From the NCBI GenBank assembly GCA_043772005.1, contig JAYVGP010000021.1:98384-162383 (forward strand): 64,000 nt of DNA. The letters run 5' to 3'. Positions within the stretch are counted from its first letter, which is position 1. Each line of letters opens with the position of its first letter. The position numbers were made by a program, and so were the translations under genes. The stretch comes from JAYSSF01 sp043772005 (GTDB lineage Bacteria; Patescibacteriota; Gracilibacteria; Absconditabacterales; Absconditicoccaceae). A model generated the notes under the pieces. The model was not told the DNA's origin. It worked only from the letters and a program-made list of their open reading frames with translations, and made no database searches. Shown here in pieces: positions 21,850 to 31,642 of this stretch.

Positions 21850-22788
21850 ATGTTGAGATATATTGTTGCTATATTTTTATCATGTTGTGTAACTGCTACT
21901 GTGATGGCAGGAGATTTTGGCTCACCTTTATCTGAGTTTACAGGCGAAGCGAATCCTTTGACGAGTCAGCTGATCGTAGATGTAGATGCAGTAATTCCAT
22001 ATATTCGTGGATTTGATGAAGTATACGATGTAAAATTGAAGGATAAAACCTATGTCGGCTCTCGTATTCAGCGAGAAACCGTAGACACTTCTCAGGCATT
22101 AATTCGATCTCCACAGCGTGATCGAGATGATCTATCTGTATTCAACGAGCTTATGGCAGCACAGATACGCAATGCACGTATCCATACTATCATCTCGAGC
22201 TATACACGATATGTGTCAGACAGATATATCGACAATTATGGTCGTTGTGCGAAGCAGAATTTTATGCGTGCGTTTGATGAGTTTGGTACTGTGATATTAC
22301 AACCATGACAATCATTTAATGTGAATAAATTATTAGCCTGACTTGATTGATATTGTATTGGTGAGGGGTGAGAGTATATGTTCTATCAGTGAGTATGTGG
22401 CTTCTCGACACAAGTATGGCGCAATGCTCTCATCAATCCATACCTCGAGACGACCCGTCGCCAAAACCATGGTAACCGATGGCAGGCATATTATGGTACT
22501 GAGATTGTGGGAGATGATGCTGCGATCTATGAGATGGATAAGCAACTTGAAATCCGCAATGGGTCAGAATTACCCATCTATATGAGGACACTACAAGTAT
22601 GAGGTAATAAATATCTCCTCTCTGTTGTGCCCAAGCAAACTGACAAAGTTGTGGAGATTCGTAGAGAAGAGATTGGTAGGCTCAAAGGTCGTGTGATCAG
22701 AACGATCAAAGATAGAGAAACCAATAAGCAAATAGATCGTGAATATTACATTAGTCAGTATAGAGGAGTGATTAGTGGTAGTAATTAA
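21850..22788 (+). CDS. VanW-like exported protein
   Basis: A 312-residue protein with a signal peptide (MLRYIVAIFLSCCVTATVMA). The middle contains a run of Gly, then GVCGFSTQVWRNALINPYLE and RRQNHGNRWQAYYGTE, matching VanW domain proteins, where G-G-G-V-C-Q-x-S-T is the hallmark. VanW was first seen in vancomycin-resistance clusters but is common in envelope proteins of Gram-positive-like bacteria and CPR; its activity is unknown. No Van resistance genes are nearby. Confidence 0.75.
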
Positions 22789-22819
22789 TATAATGTTTTA
22801 TTATTTTATGATATATCAG

Positions 22820-23026
22820 ATGAAACTATTAGAACTTTTGATAGGATTACCAAGTATGAGTATTGAAGATGCTGTAAAAGGAATTAGTGATAATAGGGAC
22901 TCTCTCAAATGATTGGCGAAAAGTTTTGAGGAATTACAAAACTCGTATCCTAATTTTGAAGAAATAAGAATTAAAGATATTCCATCCTTGCAAAGGATAT
23001 TTGAAGAAATGTACCGTAATCTATAA
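22820..23026 (+). CDS. small hypothetical protein, 68 aa
   Basis: A helical 68-residue protein with an amphipathic N terminus (MKLLELLIGLPSMSIEDAV) and acidic helices. An in-frame ATG four codons upstream (22808) is also possible. It ends five bases before the adenine glycosylase start, so the two are probably co-transcribed. Not recognised. Confidence 0.5.
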
Positions 23027-23030
23027 AATA

Positions 23031-23837
23031 ATGAAAATTTTACAGTTTCAACAATACATCCTCAACTGGTTTGAAACTCATGCCAGAGATTTGCCGTGGA
23101 GAAGAGATAATGATCCATATCATGTGCTGGTGAGTGAGATTATGAGTCATCAGACGCAGATCAGTAGAGTGGTGCAGTACTATCACAGATGGATACAAGC
23201 ACTACCTACCATTCAACAAGCATGACAAGTGGACACTCCTACACTACTTCAGCTACGACAATGACTATGATATAATAACCGTGCTCTCAGACTGCGTGAG
23301 ACTTGTCGCATTATTAGCGAGCAATACGATGGAGTAGTACCGTCAGACTCGCAAACCCTTATGAAACTACCATGAATAGGCCTGTATACTGCTCATGCGA
23401 TCTCAAGCTTTGCATATAATCTCCCACATCCTGTCTTGGATACCAATATCAAGCGTGTATGGTTTCATCATTATCCAGAAACAATGAAGATGAAAGAGTC
23501 TGACTTGGTTGAATTTGCCTCACAGTTTATACCCATTGGTCAGTCGAGATTGCGGCATACTGCGCTCATGGATTATGGAGCAGCTGAGCTTGCGATGCAC
23601 AAGTCCAATATCCGCATCAACGCAAAACAATCACAATTCAAGGGATCTACGAGGCGAGTTAGGTCTCACATTCTCAAGCATCTCCTCAAATTTGGTCAGA
23701 CTACACTGGATGATTTATTTGTTACATATGCTGTTCCTCGAGATTATGATCGTGCACAGTTTGATGAGATTGTCACCAAGATGACTAAGGATCAGTTGAT
23801 TGTGCTGGAAAATAATCTCGTAATCATTACAAAATAA
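23031..23837 (+). CDS. mutY: MutY-like adenine DNA glycosylase lacking the [4Fe-4S] cluster
   Basis: MutY removes A mispaired with 8-oxoG. The HhH-GPD core is clear: LPWRRDNDPYHVLVSEIMSH with Glu36, the helix-hairpin-helix LPGIGLYTAHAISSFAYN, and PVLDTNIKRVW with catalytic Asp137. After MDYGAAELAMH, where MutY normally has four cysteines binding a 4Fe-4S cluster, the sequence reads KSNIRINAKQSQFKGSTRRV with no cysteine. The protein is 268 residues and has only a short C-terminal domain in place of the NUDIX-like 8-oxoG recognition domain. Cluster-free MutY variants are known, so it may still work. Confidence 0.85.
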
Positions 23838-23879
23838 AGATACATATCCACTTTATCCACTTTTCTACTTTTACAAACT

Positions 23880-24113
23880 ATGTCTCATTATCAAAAACCA
23901 AAACGAATCAAAGTTACTTTATGGCTGATGGTAATTGGTATTATCCTTGCATCTCTTGCTGGAGTAATTGTACCATATCTACCTACTGCATCTGATGATA
24001 TTAATGAGATGACGGCAACGATTGATAGTGGTACGACAGTAGAAGCAGCAGCAGACACTGACAGTCAGATTGCTCCAGATTCTATTCTCAATCAATTTCA
24101 GACATGAAACTAG
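23880..24113 (+). CDS. single-pass membrane protein, 77 aa
   Basis: A basic N terminus (MSHYQKPKRIK), one membrane helix at about residues 12-35, and an acidic extracytoplasmic tail of roughly 40 residues. Its last ten bases overlap the start of the photolyase gene, which implies translational coupling. No family recognised. Confidence 0.55.
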
Positions 24114-25459
24114 GTCGTAGTATTGTACGATTTCGTCAAGATCTCAGAGTACAGGATAATACTGCTTTGATTCAAGCATGCAGACAATCAGATGAGATTA
24201 TTCCGATTTTTGTCTTTGATCAACATATTCTTGCACAGTGACCCGAGTCTGATCCAAGAGTTGGATTCTTGATAGACATGCTTCGTGAGTTAGATCGTGA
24301 GTTACATTTATTCGGATCACAGTTATATGTATTGTATGGTGATAGTGTGCAAGTGATATCTGACTTAGTATCTCATTTTGATGTGGATTGAGTGTTTGTT
24401 AATCGTAGTTATGGTTGGGGAGCAGTATCAAGAGATTTGCAGATTAAAAAGAGCTTGAGTAGCAACAATAAGAGTCTCACATTATGTGATGATTACCTAC
24501 TCGTTGAGCCGGGAGCAGTGGAGCAACGTAAGGTATTTACTCCATTTTACAAGCTTTGGCAGAAAGTGGAGAAGAGAAAGCCACAAGCTTTTGACTGACA
24601 AATTATTACGCCAGAGCTACCCATCACCCATCTCGATGATGTATTAGACCAAGTCAATCCATGAGTGAATCAGCATCGACTAATAGATGGATGGAAAGAT
24701 ACCTTGTCATCATTTGATTTTGAGAGATATGATGAGACTCGCAATGGATTAGATGTTACCCATGGGACAAGTAGACTCTCACCTTATGTCAGATTTGGAC
24801 TCATATCTATTAGACAGATCTATGAGTGGGTATGTGGTGACTATAAGGATATATCATTATTATCTGCTGGGCGTCAGGCATACATATCCGAGCTTGCCTG
24901 GAGAGAGTTTTGGCAACATATTGCGCACTATTTTCCAGAGACGATTGATATAGAGTTTCAAGAGAAGCGTAGAGATATTCAGTGGGTAAATGATGATGAG
25001 ATGTTCCAGGCTTGGTGCGGTGGTCGTACATGATATCCGATTGTGGATGCTGCGATGAGACAACTCAAACAGGAAAACTGGATGCACTGACGTGCTCGTA
25101 TGATTGTAGCAAGCTTCTTGACTAAAGATTTATTGATTGATTGGAGGTGGGGAGAGCAGCATTTTGCGCGTTATCTGATTGATTACGATCGTAATGTAAA
25201 CGTATGAAACCGACAGCGATCAGCAAGTGTAGGAGCAGATCCTAAACCATTGAGAATTTTTTCACCGATTCTACAAGCACAGAGGTTTGATCCTAGTGGC
25301 GAGTATATCACCAAACATCTTCCAGAACTTGTGGGTGAATCAGTCTTCAAATTTCATGATCCACTAACATATAGACTCAACTACATCACCCCAATTGTGG
25401 ATCATAGTATTGCACAGAGGAGAGCAAAGGAAGTATATAAATGAAATTTGAACTGATAG
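24104..25459 (+). CDS. phr: cryptochrome/DNA photolyase family protein
   Basis: Light-driven repair of cyclobutane pyrimidine dimers by FADH-. The 451-residue protein begins SIVRFRQDLRVQDNTALIQA, the antenna domain start, and continues to an FAD domain with RLSPYVRFGLISIRQIYEW, ELAWREFWQHI, then GYPIVDAAMRQL and MHGRARMIVASFL. A WRWGEQHFARYL and NVGNRQRSASVGADP region follows, all hallmark blocks of class I photolyases. The family NWQW-type sequence appears as NVGNRQ because one Trp is TGA-Gly in the homologous slot. Presence suggests exposure to light. Start overlaps the upstream small gene. Confidence 0.92.
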
Positions 25460-25526
25460 TAGTATTGTATTGATTTATGATATCACTATATTGGCAAGTA
25501 TATATTTATATTGATAATATCATTAT

Positions 25527-27038
25527 ATGTCTGTTGTCTCTGATCTTATGTCCAAAATTGAAGCACAAATTGCATCTGTTGAACTCACTGATACGATGTC
25601 TCTAAAAGGAGAGATTATTGAGATCAAAGATGGTGTAGCTACTGTCTCATGATTGGGTAATACTATGTTCTGAGAGATTGTTGTATTTGAAAACTGACTC
25701 AAGGGTATGGTTCTTAATTTACTTGAAGATCAGATCGGTGTACTAGTACTTGGAGCATATCATACGCTCACACAATGACAGACTGTGACAGGAAGTGGTG
25801 AGATCTTCAAGATCAATGTTGGTGAAGCATTTTTGGGTAGAGTAGTCAACGGGATTGGTGAGCCAATCGATGGCTTATGAGAAATCAAGTGATCTGACTT
25901 ATATCCTGTAGAGCGTATTGCTCCTGGTGTGATGACTCGTCACAGTGTCGATCAGCCACTTGCGACTGGTGTGAAGTCAATCGACGCGATGATCCCAGTA
26001 GGTAAAGGTCAACGTGAGTTGATTATCTGAGATAGACAGACCGGTAAGACTACTATTGCGATTGATACTATCATCAATCAGAAATCTGAAAACGTGAAGT
26101 GTGTCTATGTTGCAATTGGTCAGAAGGAATCCAAAGTCAAGCTAATCATGGAGCAGCTCAGGGCAGCATGAGCGCTCGAATATACTACGATCGTGTCAGC
26201 GCCGGCGAGTAGTCCTGCCGTGATGCAGTATATTGCTCCATATGTTGGTGTGACGATTGCAGAATACTTCCTCTACAATGGTCAAGACGCTCTCATCATC
26301 TATGATGATCTCAGTAAGCATGCCAACGCATATCGTGAAGTATCACTGCTTCTTCGTAGACCTCCAGGAAGAGAAGCTTATCCTGGTGATGTGTTTTATC
26401 TTCATTCTAGATTGCTTGAGCGTGCTGCAAAACTCAATTCTGACTATGGTTCAGGGTCACTAACAGCTCTCCCAATCATTGAGACACAGGGTAATGATGT
26501 ATCAGCATATATCCCAACTAACGTAATCTCGATTACTGATGGTCAGATATTTCTCGAGACTGACTTGTTCAATGCTGGTATTAAGCCTGCAATTAACGTA
26601 GGTTTGTCAGTATCTCGTGTAGGGTGATCTGCTCAGACATGACTCATGAAGAAGGTTGCTGGTAAGCTCAAACTTGAGCTATCATACTTCCGTGAATTAC
26701 AAGCGTTTGCGCAGTTTGCATCAGATCTTGATCCTGCAACACAAGCAAGACTAACTCGTGGTAAGATTATGGTAGAGTTGCTTAAGCAACCAAATGGTAA
26801 GCCACTTGGATTCCAAAAACAGGCAACACTCATCTATGCTGGTATCAATGGGTATCTGGATGATATTGAATTAAGTCAAATTAAGCAATTTGAATACATG
26901 ATTAGTGATAAGCTAGATACAAGCTACAGCGATCTCAATGCTCTTATGCTCAAAGATAAAAAACTTACAGGAGATATTGAAGATGGTATCAAAAAGCTAA
27001 TAAGTGAGGTAGTATCAGAGATTAAAGCAAGTATGTAA
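25527..27038 (+). CDS. atpA: F1 ATP synthase alpha subunit
   Basis: A 503-residue alpha-subunit-type protein. The N-terminal barrel has GEIIEIKDGVATVSGL, Walker A is GDRQTGKTTIA near residues 168-178, and the VGLSVSRVGGSAQT segment contains the arginine that completes the beta catalytic site. The C-terminal helical domain is full length. The first glycine of the P-loop is TGA. Other F1Fo genes (beta, gamma, a, b, c) are not adjacent on either side, which is unlike the usual atp operon. A terminator follows 163 bases downstream. Confidence 0.93.
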
Positions 27039-27200
27039 TCTATAGTAAATCTACTAAATAATTTGGGTTTTACTCGCATCTATATGTGATTTACTGCATA
27101 GTCAAATACTAGTAACTATCTAGTTTTCTTGATTTGTGAGTTAATCTTGATTTTCTAATAAAATAGTGATTACATGAGGGTTTGACCATAAACAAAAGAA

Positions 27201-27230
27201 AACCCAGATGATTGATTGTCTGGGTTTTTT
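27201..27230. terminator. bidirectional rho-independent terminator
   Basis: Stem AACCCAGA/TCTGGGTT with a ten-base loop, T-run on the plus strand and A-run on the other side. It separates convergent atpA and the lipoprotein gene. Confidence 0.88.
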
Positions 27231-27233
27231 CTA

Positions 27234-27767
27234 TTAATTTTGTGTTAATGTCTTACTATACACTACTTTACTAATTTTTCAAAGTTCTTTATTGATTATG
27301 GTTCTTATTTTAGTGCATTGTTCATCTTCGTTGTTAGTGATTTCACTTATTCCCTTATGCATAATAGATTTTACTATTCTATATTTATCTTTTGATATTA
27401 TGAAAGATAATCCATTACATCTATCATTAATAATGATCATACCTTCATCTTGACTATAGGCATCATATCACATTAGTATAAATAAGGGAATTTTCTTAAA
27501 TCTATAGTCAGTCTCATCATCATGAGACTCTTTTTTAATATCTGGTGAATGAGATACTATATCTTTATCTGTTTTGAGTATGGCATGATCTACTACCGGA
27601 TTTCACTTCTTGTTCTCAGTTAATTGATGATTTGGATCAGCGACAAGATTATCTCCTGTTTTGCTTGGATTGCATGCAAGTAATTGCATTATGATAAGAC
27701 TCATTACTCATGTCTTTCATAGGTTCTTAATCTCTTCTACTGAATTTGATAATTTAGGAGAATTCAT
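27234..27767 (-). CDS. putative lipoprotein, 177 aa
   Basis: After a charged 20-residue start comes a hydrophobic segment ending LLAC, a good lipobox with Cys as lipidated residue (VMSLIIMQLLACNPSKTG). The mature part is polar and has a beta-like core (KIPLFILMGYDAYSQDEGMI). The long N-terminal extension before the signal is unusual; a later ATG (residue 23, near the hydrophobic segment) may be the real start. No family recognised. Confidence 0.55.
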
Positions 27768-27824
27768 AGATGAAATATGAATTAAAAAAATTATAATAAC
27801 TAATTTAATATTAATGTCAAGTAA

Positions 27825-28520
27825 TTATGCGCCAAAATTTCTCGCACTTGAGATAGAGTCAAATCGCTCAATTGATTTTGCTACCTCATCAGTGGTGAGT
27901 GCTGGATACAGAGTTGGTGTAAAATACAGCTCTGCATATCCAATCCGCCACGACATAAACCCACTGAGACGACGAGATGTATCACCTTTAGTTCTAAGTA
28001 CCAGATCCACCGGTGGGATATCTGCTAGATCCATATACGAGCTGAGGGCTTCTTCACTAATCTCCTGACCACCTGCAACAAGAGCTTGGACTCCTCTAAG
28101 GATTTCATCTCTACCACTATAGTTTATCGCGAAGATCATCGTCTTGGGACTATCTGGAAAGTGAAACTTAGCTGTCTGAGAGGCAAGATAATCCAAGAAG
28201 TCTGACGAGATTCATGCTGGATTTCCAATTCGCTTAAAGTTTACTTTATATTTGGTGAGGATTTCATCAAGCGCTTCACCGCATACTCTATACAATTGGA
28301 AAAGATAGTTAGTTTCTTCGTCAGGACGTTTCTTAAGGTTTTCAGTAGACATTCACCACCCAGTAAATACATCAATAGGAGTCTGACTAAAAATATATTC
28401 AGCAACATTGACTGTAGTTTCTACTGATGTGAGATATCATTCAAATACTGATACTCCATTGGCTTTGGCCCATGTTCTATTGCCATCAGGTATAATTGCG
28501 ATATGCTTCGGATAATTCAT
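27825..28520 (-). CDS. uppS: undecaprenyl diphosphate synthase (cis-prenyltransferase)
   Basis: Makes the C55 lipid carrier for peptidoglycan and other surface polymers. The 231-residue protein begins MNYPKHIAIIPDGNRTWAK with the catalytic Asp12, has NYSGRDEILRGVQAL in the middle, and ends with DLVLRTKGDTSRRLSGFMSW and AELYFTPTLYPAL. The family SGE-x-R-x-SNF block appears as KGDTSRRLSGF, slightly divergent. Glycines at the TGA positions fit. It follows the solute-binding-like gene by about 80 bases. Confidence 0.9.
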
Positions 28521-28603
28521 ATGAACAAAAAAATTGTAAGAAGTTTCATCAGAATATAATGATTGTGATGGATAATGCAACTTTGATACGTGTTAGGATT
28601 TCC

Positions 28604-29968
28604 TTAGTTGATTCCTTGTTGCGAGAGGTAGATTTGGATACTACTATTGCCTTCAAGTACTGACATGAGCCCACCGTTGCGAGCACGATCTAGTGCAGTC
28701 GATCTACCTCAGCGTATGATATGAAATGCATCAGTATAGCGCATAATATTGGCATACTGTGGGTCATATCATTGAACTTCAAAACGTGATACGAAAGGAG
28801 ATATGAGGTTGATGCTAGACGATGATATGTCATCTTTATTACTATTGATCATATCGCTTGTATATATAGAGATGAAGCGACCCATAGCAGTCACAGTAGT
28901 GTTACTACGTTTGTTGATAATAAATCACCATAGTCTGAGAGGATAGTAGTTGGTCTCAATAGGGAACTGATCATATGTGATCGTAGAATGTCGAGATGGA
29001 GGCAACCTCATGAGGTCAGTCAGATAACCAAATCCATAATGTGATACTGTAAATCTGACCAAGCATGCAGCTACTGTCTCGCGGCAGATGGGGAATTTAT
29101 CAGCAATGGTATCAATAGTCTTGATCATACGAGGATAAGATCGTAGCTGAGCACTATCAGATAATTGTATGAGTTGTGCGAGGAGGCTTTCATTATTGCC
29201 AAACTGAATGATCATCTGATGGATTATTTCGGTATATCAAGGATACGGTTCTTTGCCTGCACGTAGTAGTGCCTTATCTGCCGCTCCAATACCAATAGAT
29301 AGTGGAAGCGATCATGCAGTGGAGCTATCGCTCGTATTGATGAGAATATCATTAAACAATGCTCCTCGTGAACCACTGACAGGATGTTTGGGTCCGTGAT
29401 AAGTAACCATCGGGTCAAGTCCATAGGGGATCATCGTCCAGTGAGAATCATAAATCACATCTACTACACGAGAAAGCAAAAACTGATCAATCGGTTGAGC
29501 ATAATCAAAAGCGAGAGCACATCACTTTGTACAGTCATTAGCACGATCAGTAGTAATCAGTGATAGATCCACGCTTCCACTTGCCATCATCTTCCAGAGT
29601 TGGTCGTGATAATTCGCTCCAGTGATAGTTATCCACTTGAGTATGATATTGTCTGACTTGAGTGTTTGCTCGGTCTTGTCCATGCTCGCCTGGTCAAATC
29701 GATCGGGGACTGCGATACGTAATGTCTCAGCTTGCTCGAGTTTGATAGGATTAGAGATTCATAGGATCGGCTTAGTAAACTGTTGCAATGGTATTGTGTT
29801 ATTTTCTCAAACTACCATACCACTATCAATAACTGATCATGTTTGCTGTGATATATTATTATTTCCGCCTCCAGTGAAAATACTCACAAACCCTCGCCAC
29901 ATCAGTCATATGACGATTGGTATTGAGAGGATTAATGATAGTTTTAGGTATTTGGAGGTAGTGGGCAT
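28604..29968 (-). CDS. exported solute-binding-like protein, 454 aa
   Basis: Begins with a short basic stretch and a membrane segment (LSLILSIPIVIGLMW), probably an uncleaved anchor. The mature domain has ETLRIAVPDRFDQ, a mid-part MASGSVDLSLITTDRAND and a PLSIGIGAADKALL turn, the layout of type 1 extracellular solute-binding proteins. No transporter permease is adjacent. Ligand unknown. Its first 11 codons have a degenerate copy at 30855-30890, which indicates a past duplication reaching into this gene. Confidence 0.55.
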
Positions 29969-29999
29969 TATGGGTTAGTAGAGTTATGATATTTTTGTT

Positions 30000-30812
30000 C
30001 TATTCTTCTTTCTTTTTAAAAGATTTTCACAGCAACACTAGTAATCATATCCATATGATTATTATCATTACTCAGATGAAGGGACTTAAAAGCAATATTA
30101 ACATTGATCTATCATCATTAGATAGCGATCATACAAATCGAATAATAGGTCCTACAAATATTATCAATCATAATATCGACATTATTGTAATTCGATTTTT
30201 TTGTAGCCATTTTCGTGTATTATCCCATTTTTCATTTTTTTCAGTGGCTTCAATTTGATTCCCTTGTCTAGAAACTATAACCTTAGGAGCTGGAACGACC
30301 ACTCAATTATCTTGAGTGATGGGTTGAAATTGAGGGAGGAGTTTTTGTTTTTTGAGTTTTTTATAAACTTTATACCCAATTATCAATGGTATTGATGTGC
30401 ACAGTACAATAATTAGAAACATTATTCATATTTTCTTCGCTTTATATATGATTCGAGAGTTAGTTATAGTTTTATTTATTTTTTTAGGAGTACATTTATT
30501 ATTTACACATCAACAATCTATAATTTTTACATCATACTTTGTTGGCTCTTTTCTAAGGGGTGGACCAAGTAAAGAACACATTGGATCTCTTCATCAAGAT
30601 CACTCTTTGGATGTATTATTTACGCATTGAATACCTGCATCATAACACTGATATATCATCTTTACAGTACAATCATTACTAGTATTGCAACTATAATTTG
30701 GTGTACCACTATTTCATATACTTGGTCCTCCGAATTGAGTAAACCCAAAACTCCATAATCCAACAATAATGAATCAGTAGAGAAATAGTTTTTTGAAAAG
30801 AGTGGTAGACAT
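30000..30812 (-). CDS. Cys-rich-ectodomain membrane protein, copy 1
   Basis: A 270-residue protein with an N-terminal membrane helix, an ectodomain of about 100 residues with roughly ten cysteines (for example YSCNTSNDCTVKMIYQCYD), a second helix, a polar segment with ITQDNGVVVP, and two C-terminal helices after RKWLQKNRITIMS. The following gene (30909-31631) is a paralogue with the same ends but a different ectodomain. Such cysteine pairing suggests disulfides outside the membrane. No family recognised. Confidence 0.65.
30759..30812 (-). repeat. direct repeat covering leader and first codons (copy A; copy B at 31578-31631)
   Basis: These 54 bases match 31578-31631 at nearly every position, diverging only near the two ends of the block. 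They encode the first residues of both Cys-rich membrane proteins, so they mark the boundary of a tandem gene duplication. Confidence 0.8.
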
Positions 30813-30854
30813 GGTGATGGGGTGGTTTAGAGGTCAGAGTTTGAAGGACTTTGA

Positions 30855-30890
30855 TTATCAGAGTTTCAGGTATTTGGATGTAGTGGGCAT
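30855..30890 (-). pseudogene. remnant of a duplicated solute-binding-gene start
   Basis: ATG 30890 begins MPTTSKYLKLG then TAA, matching the first ten residues of the intact gene starting at 29968 (MPTTSKYLKL). Bases around the ATG (TTTGGA-GTAGTGGGCATT on the plus strand) match too. It lies in the same place relative to the paralogous membrane protein as the real gene does to copy 1, showing that the duplicated unit included the start of the downstream gene. Confidence 0.65.
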
Positions 30891-30908
30891 TGGATATTAG
30901 TTACAGTA

Positions 30909-31631
30909 TTATTTATTCTTTTCTTTAGAAGAACCTCGTATTAATCATATTAGTAATCATATTGATATGATTGCTATTGCTATCAATGCAATAGGCATTA
31001 AAATTCGCGTCAACATTCATCTATCTCGTTCTGGAAGCAGGTGTATTTGTCGAATAATTCGAATAATAGGTCCTATAAATACGATTAATCATATTACTGA
31101 CATTATTGTAATTCGGTTTTTTTGTAGCCATTTTTGTGTATTATCCCATTTTCCATTTTTTTCAATGGCTTCAATTTGACTTCCCTGCTCAGAAATCTGA
31201 TTCTCAGAAGTAGGAACTACTACTCAATTATCTTGAGTGATAGTTTGATCTTGAGAGATGATTTTTTGATCTTTGAGTTTTTTGTAGATTCCATATGCCG
31301 CTAATAATATAAACACTAATAGTCCTAACAGGATTTCTATTTCCATAGAAGTAGTATGTTTTGTTTCATTATTAGTTATTCTTGTGCCGCAATCTGATTG
31401 AAAAGCACACATGTATTTTTCTGAATGATATTTCCTATCACTACATATTTGCTGTTTTATTCCGCAACATCATATTACTTCTCTCATTTCACAGTTGCTG
31501 CTTTGACATGCCTTATCTTCTTCGCACATATCAATTCAATTTTCTCAGGAATATCGAGTAAAACCAAACCCCCATAGTCCAACAAAGATAAATCAGTAGA
31601 GAAATAGTTTTTTGAAAAGAGTGGTATGCAT
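30909..31631 (-). CDS. Cys-rich-ectodomain membrane protein, copy 2
   Basis: A 240-residue paralogue of copy 1. The leader (TTLFKKLFLYGFIFVGLWGF) and the C-terminal part (ITQDNGVVVPTSENQ, IEAIEKNGKWDNTQKWLQ, NRITIMSVIGLIVFIGPIIR) are nearly identical, whereas the ectodomain differs, with its own cysteines (CQSSNCEMREVIGCCGIKQQ). Two membrane helices follow the cytoplasmic-type segment. The gene lies two codons downstream of the TraG/VirD4-like gene, so it may share its transcript. Confidence 0.65.
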
Positions 31632-31642
31632 AATGCGGAGTA

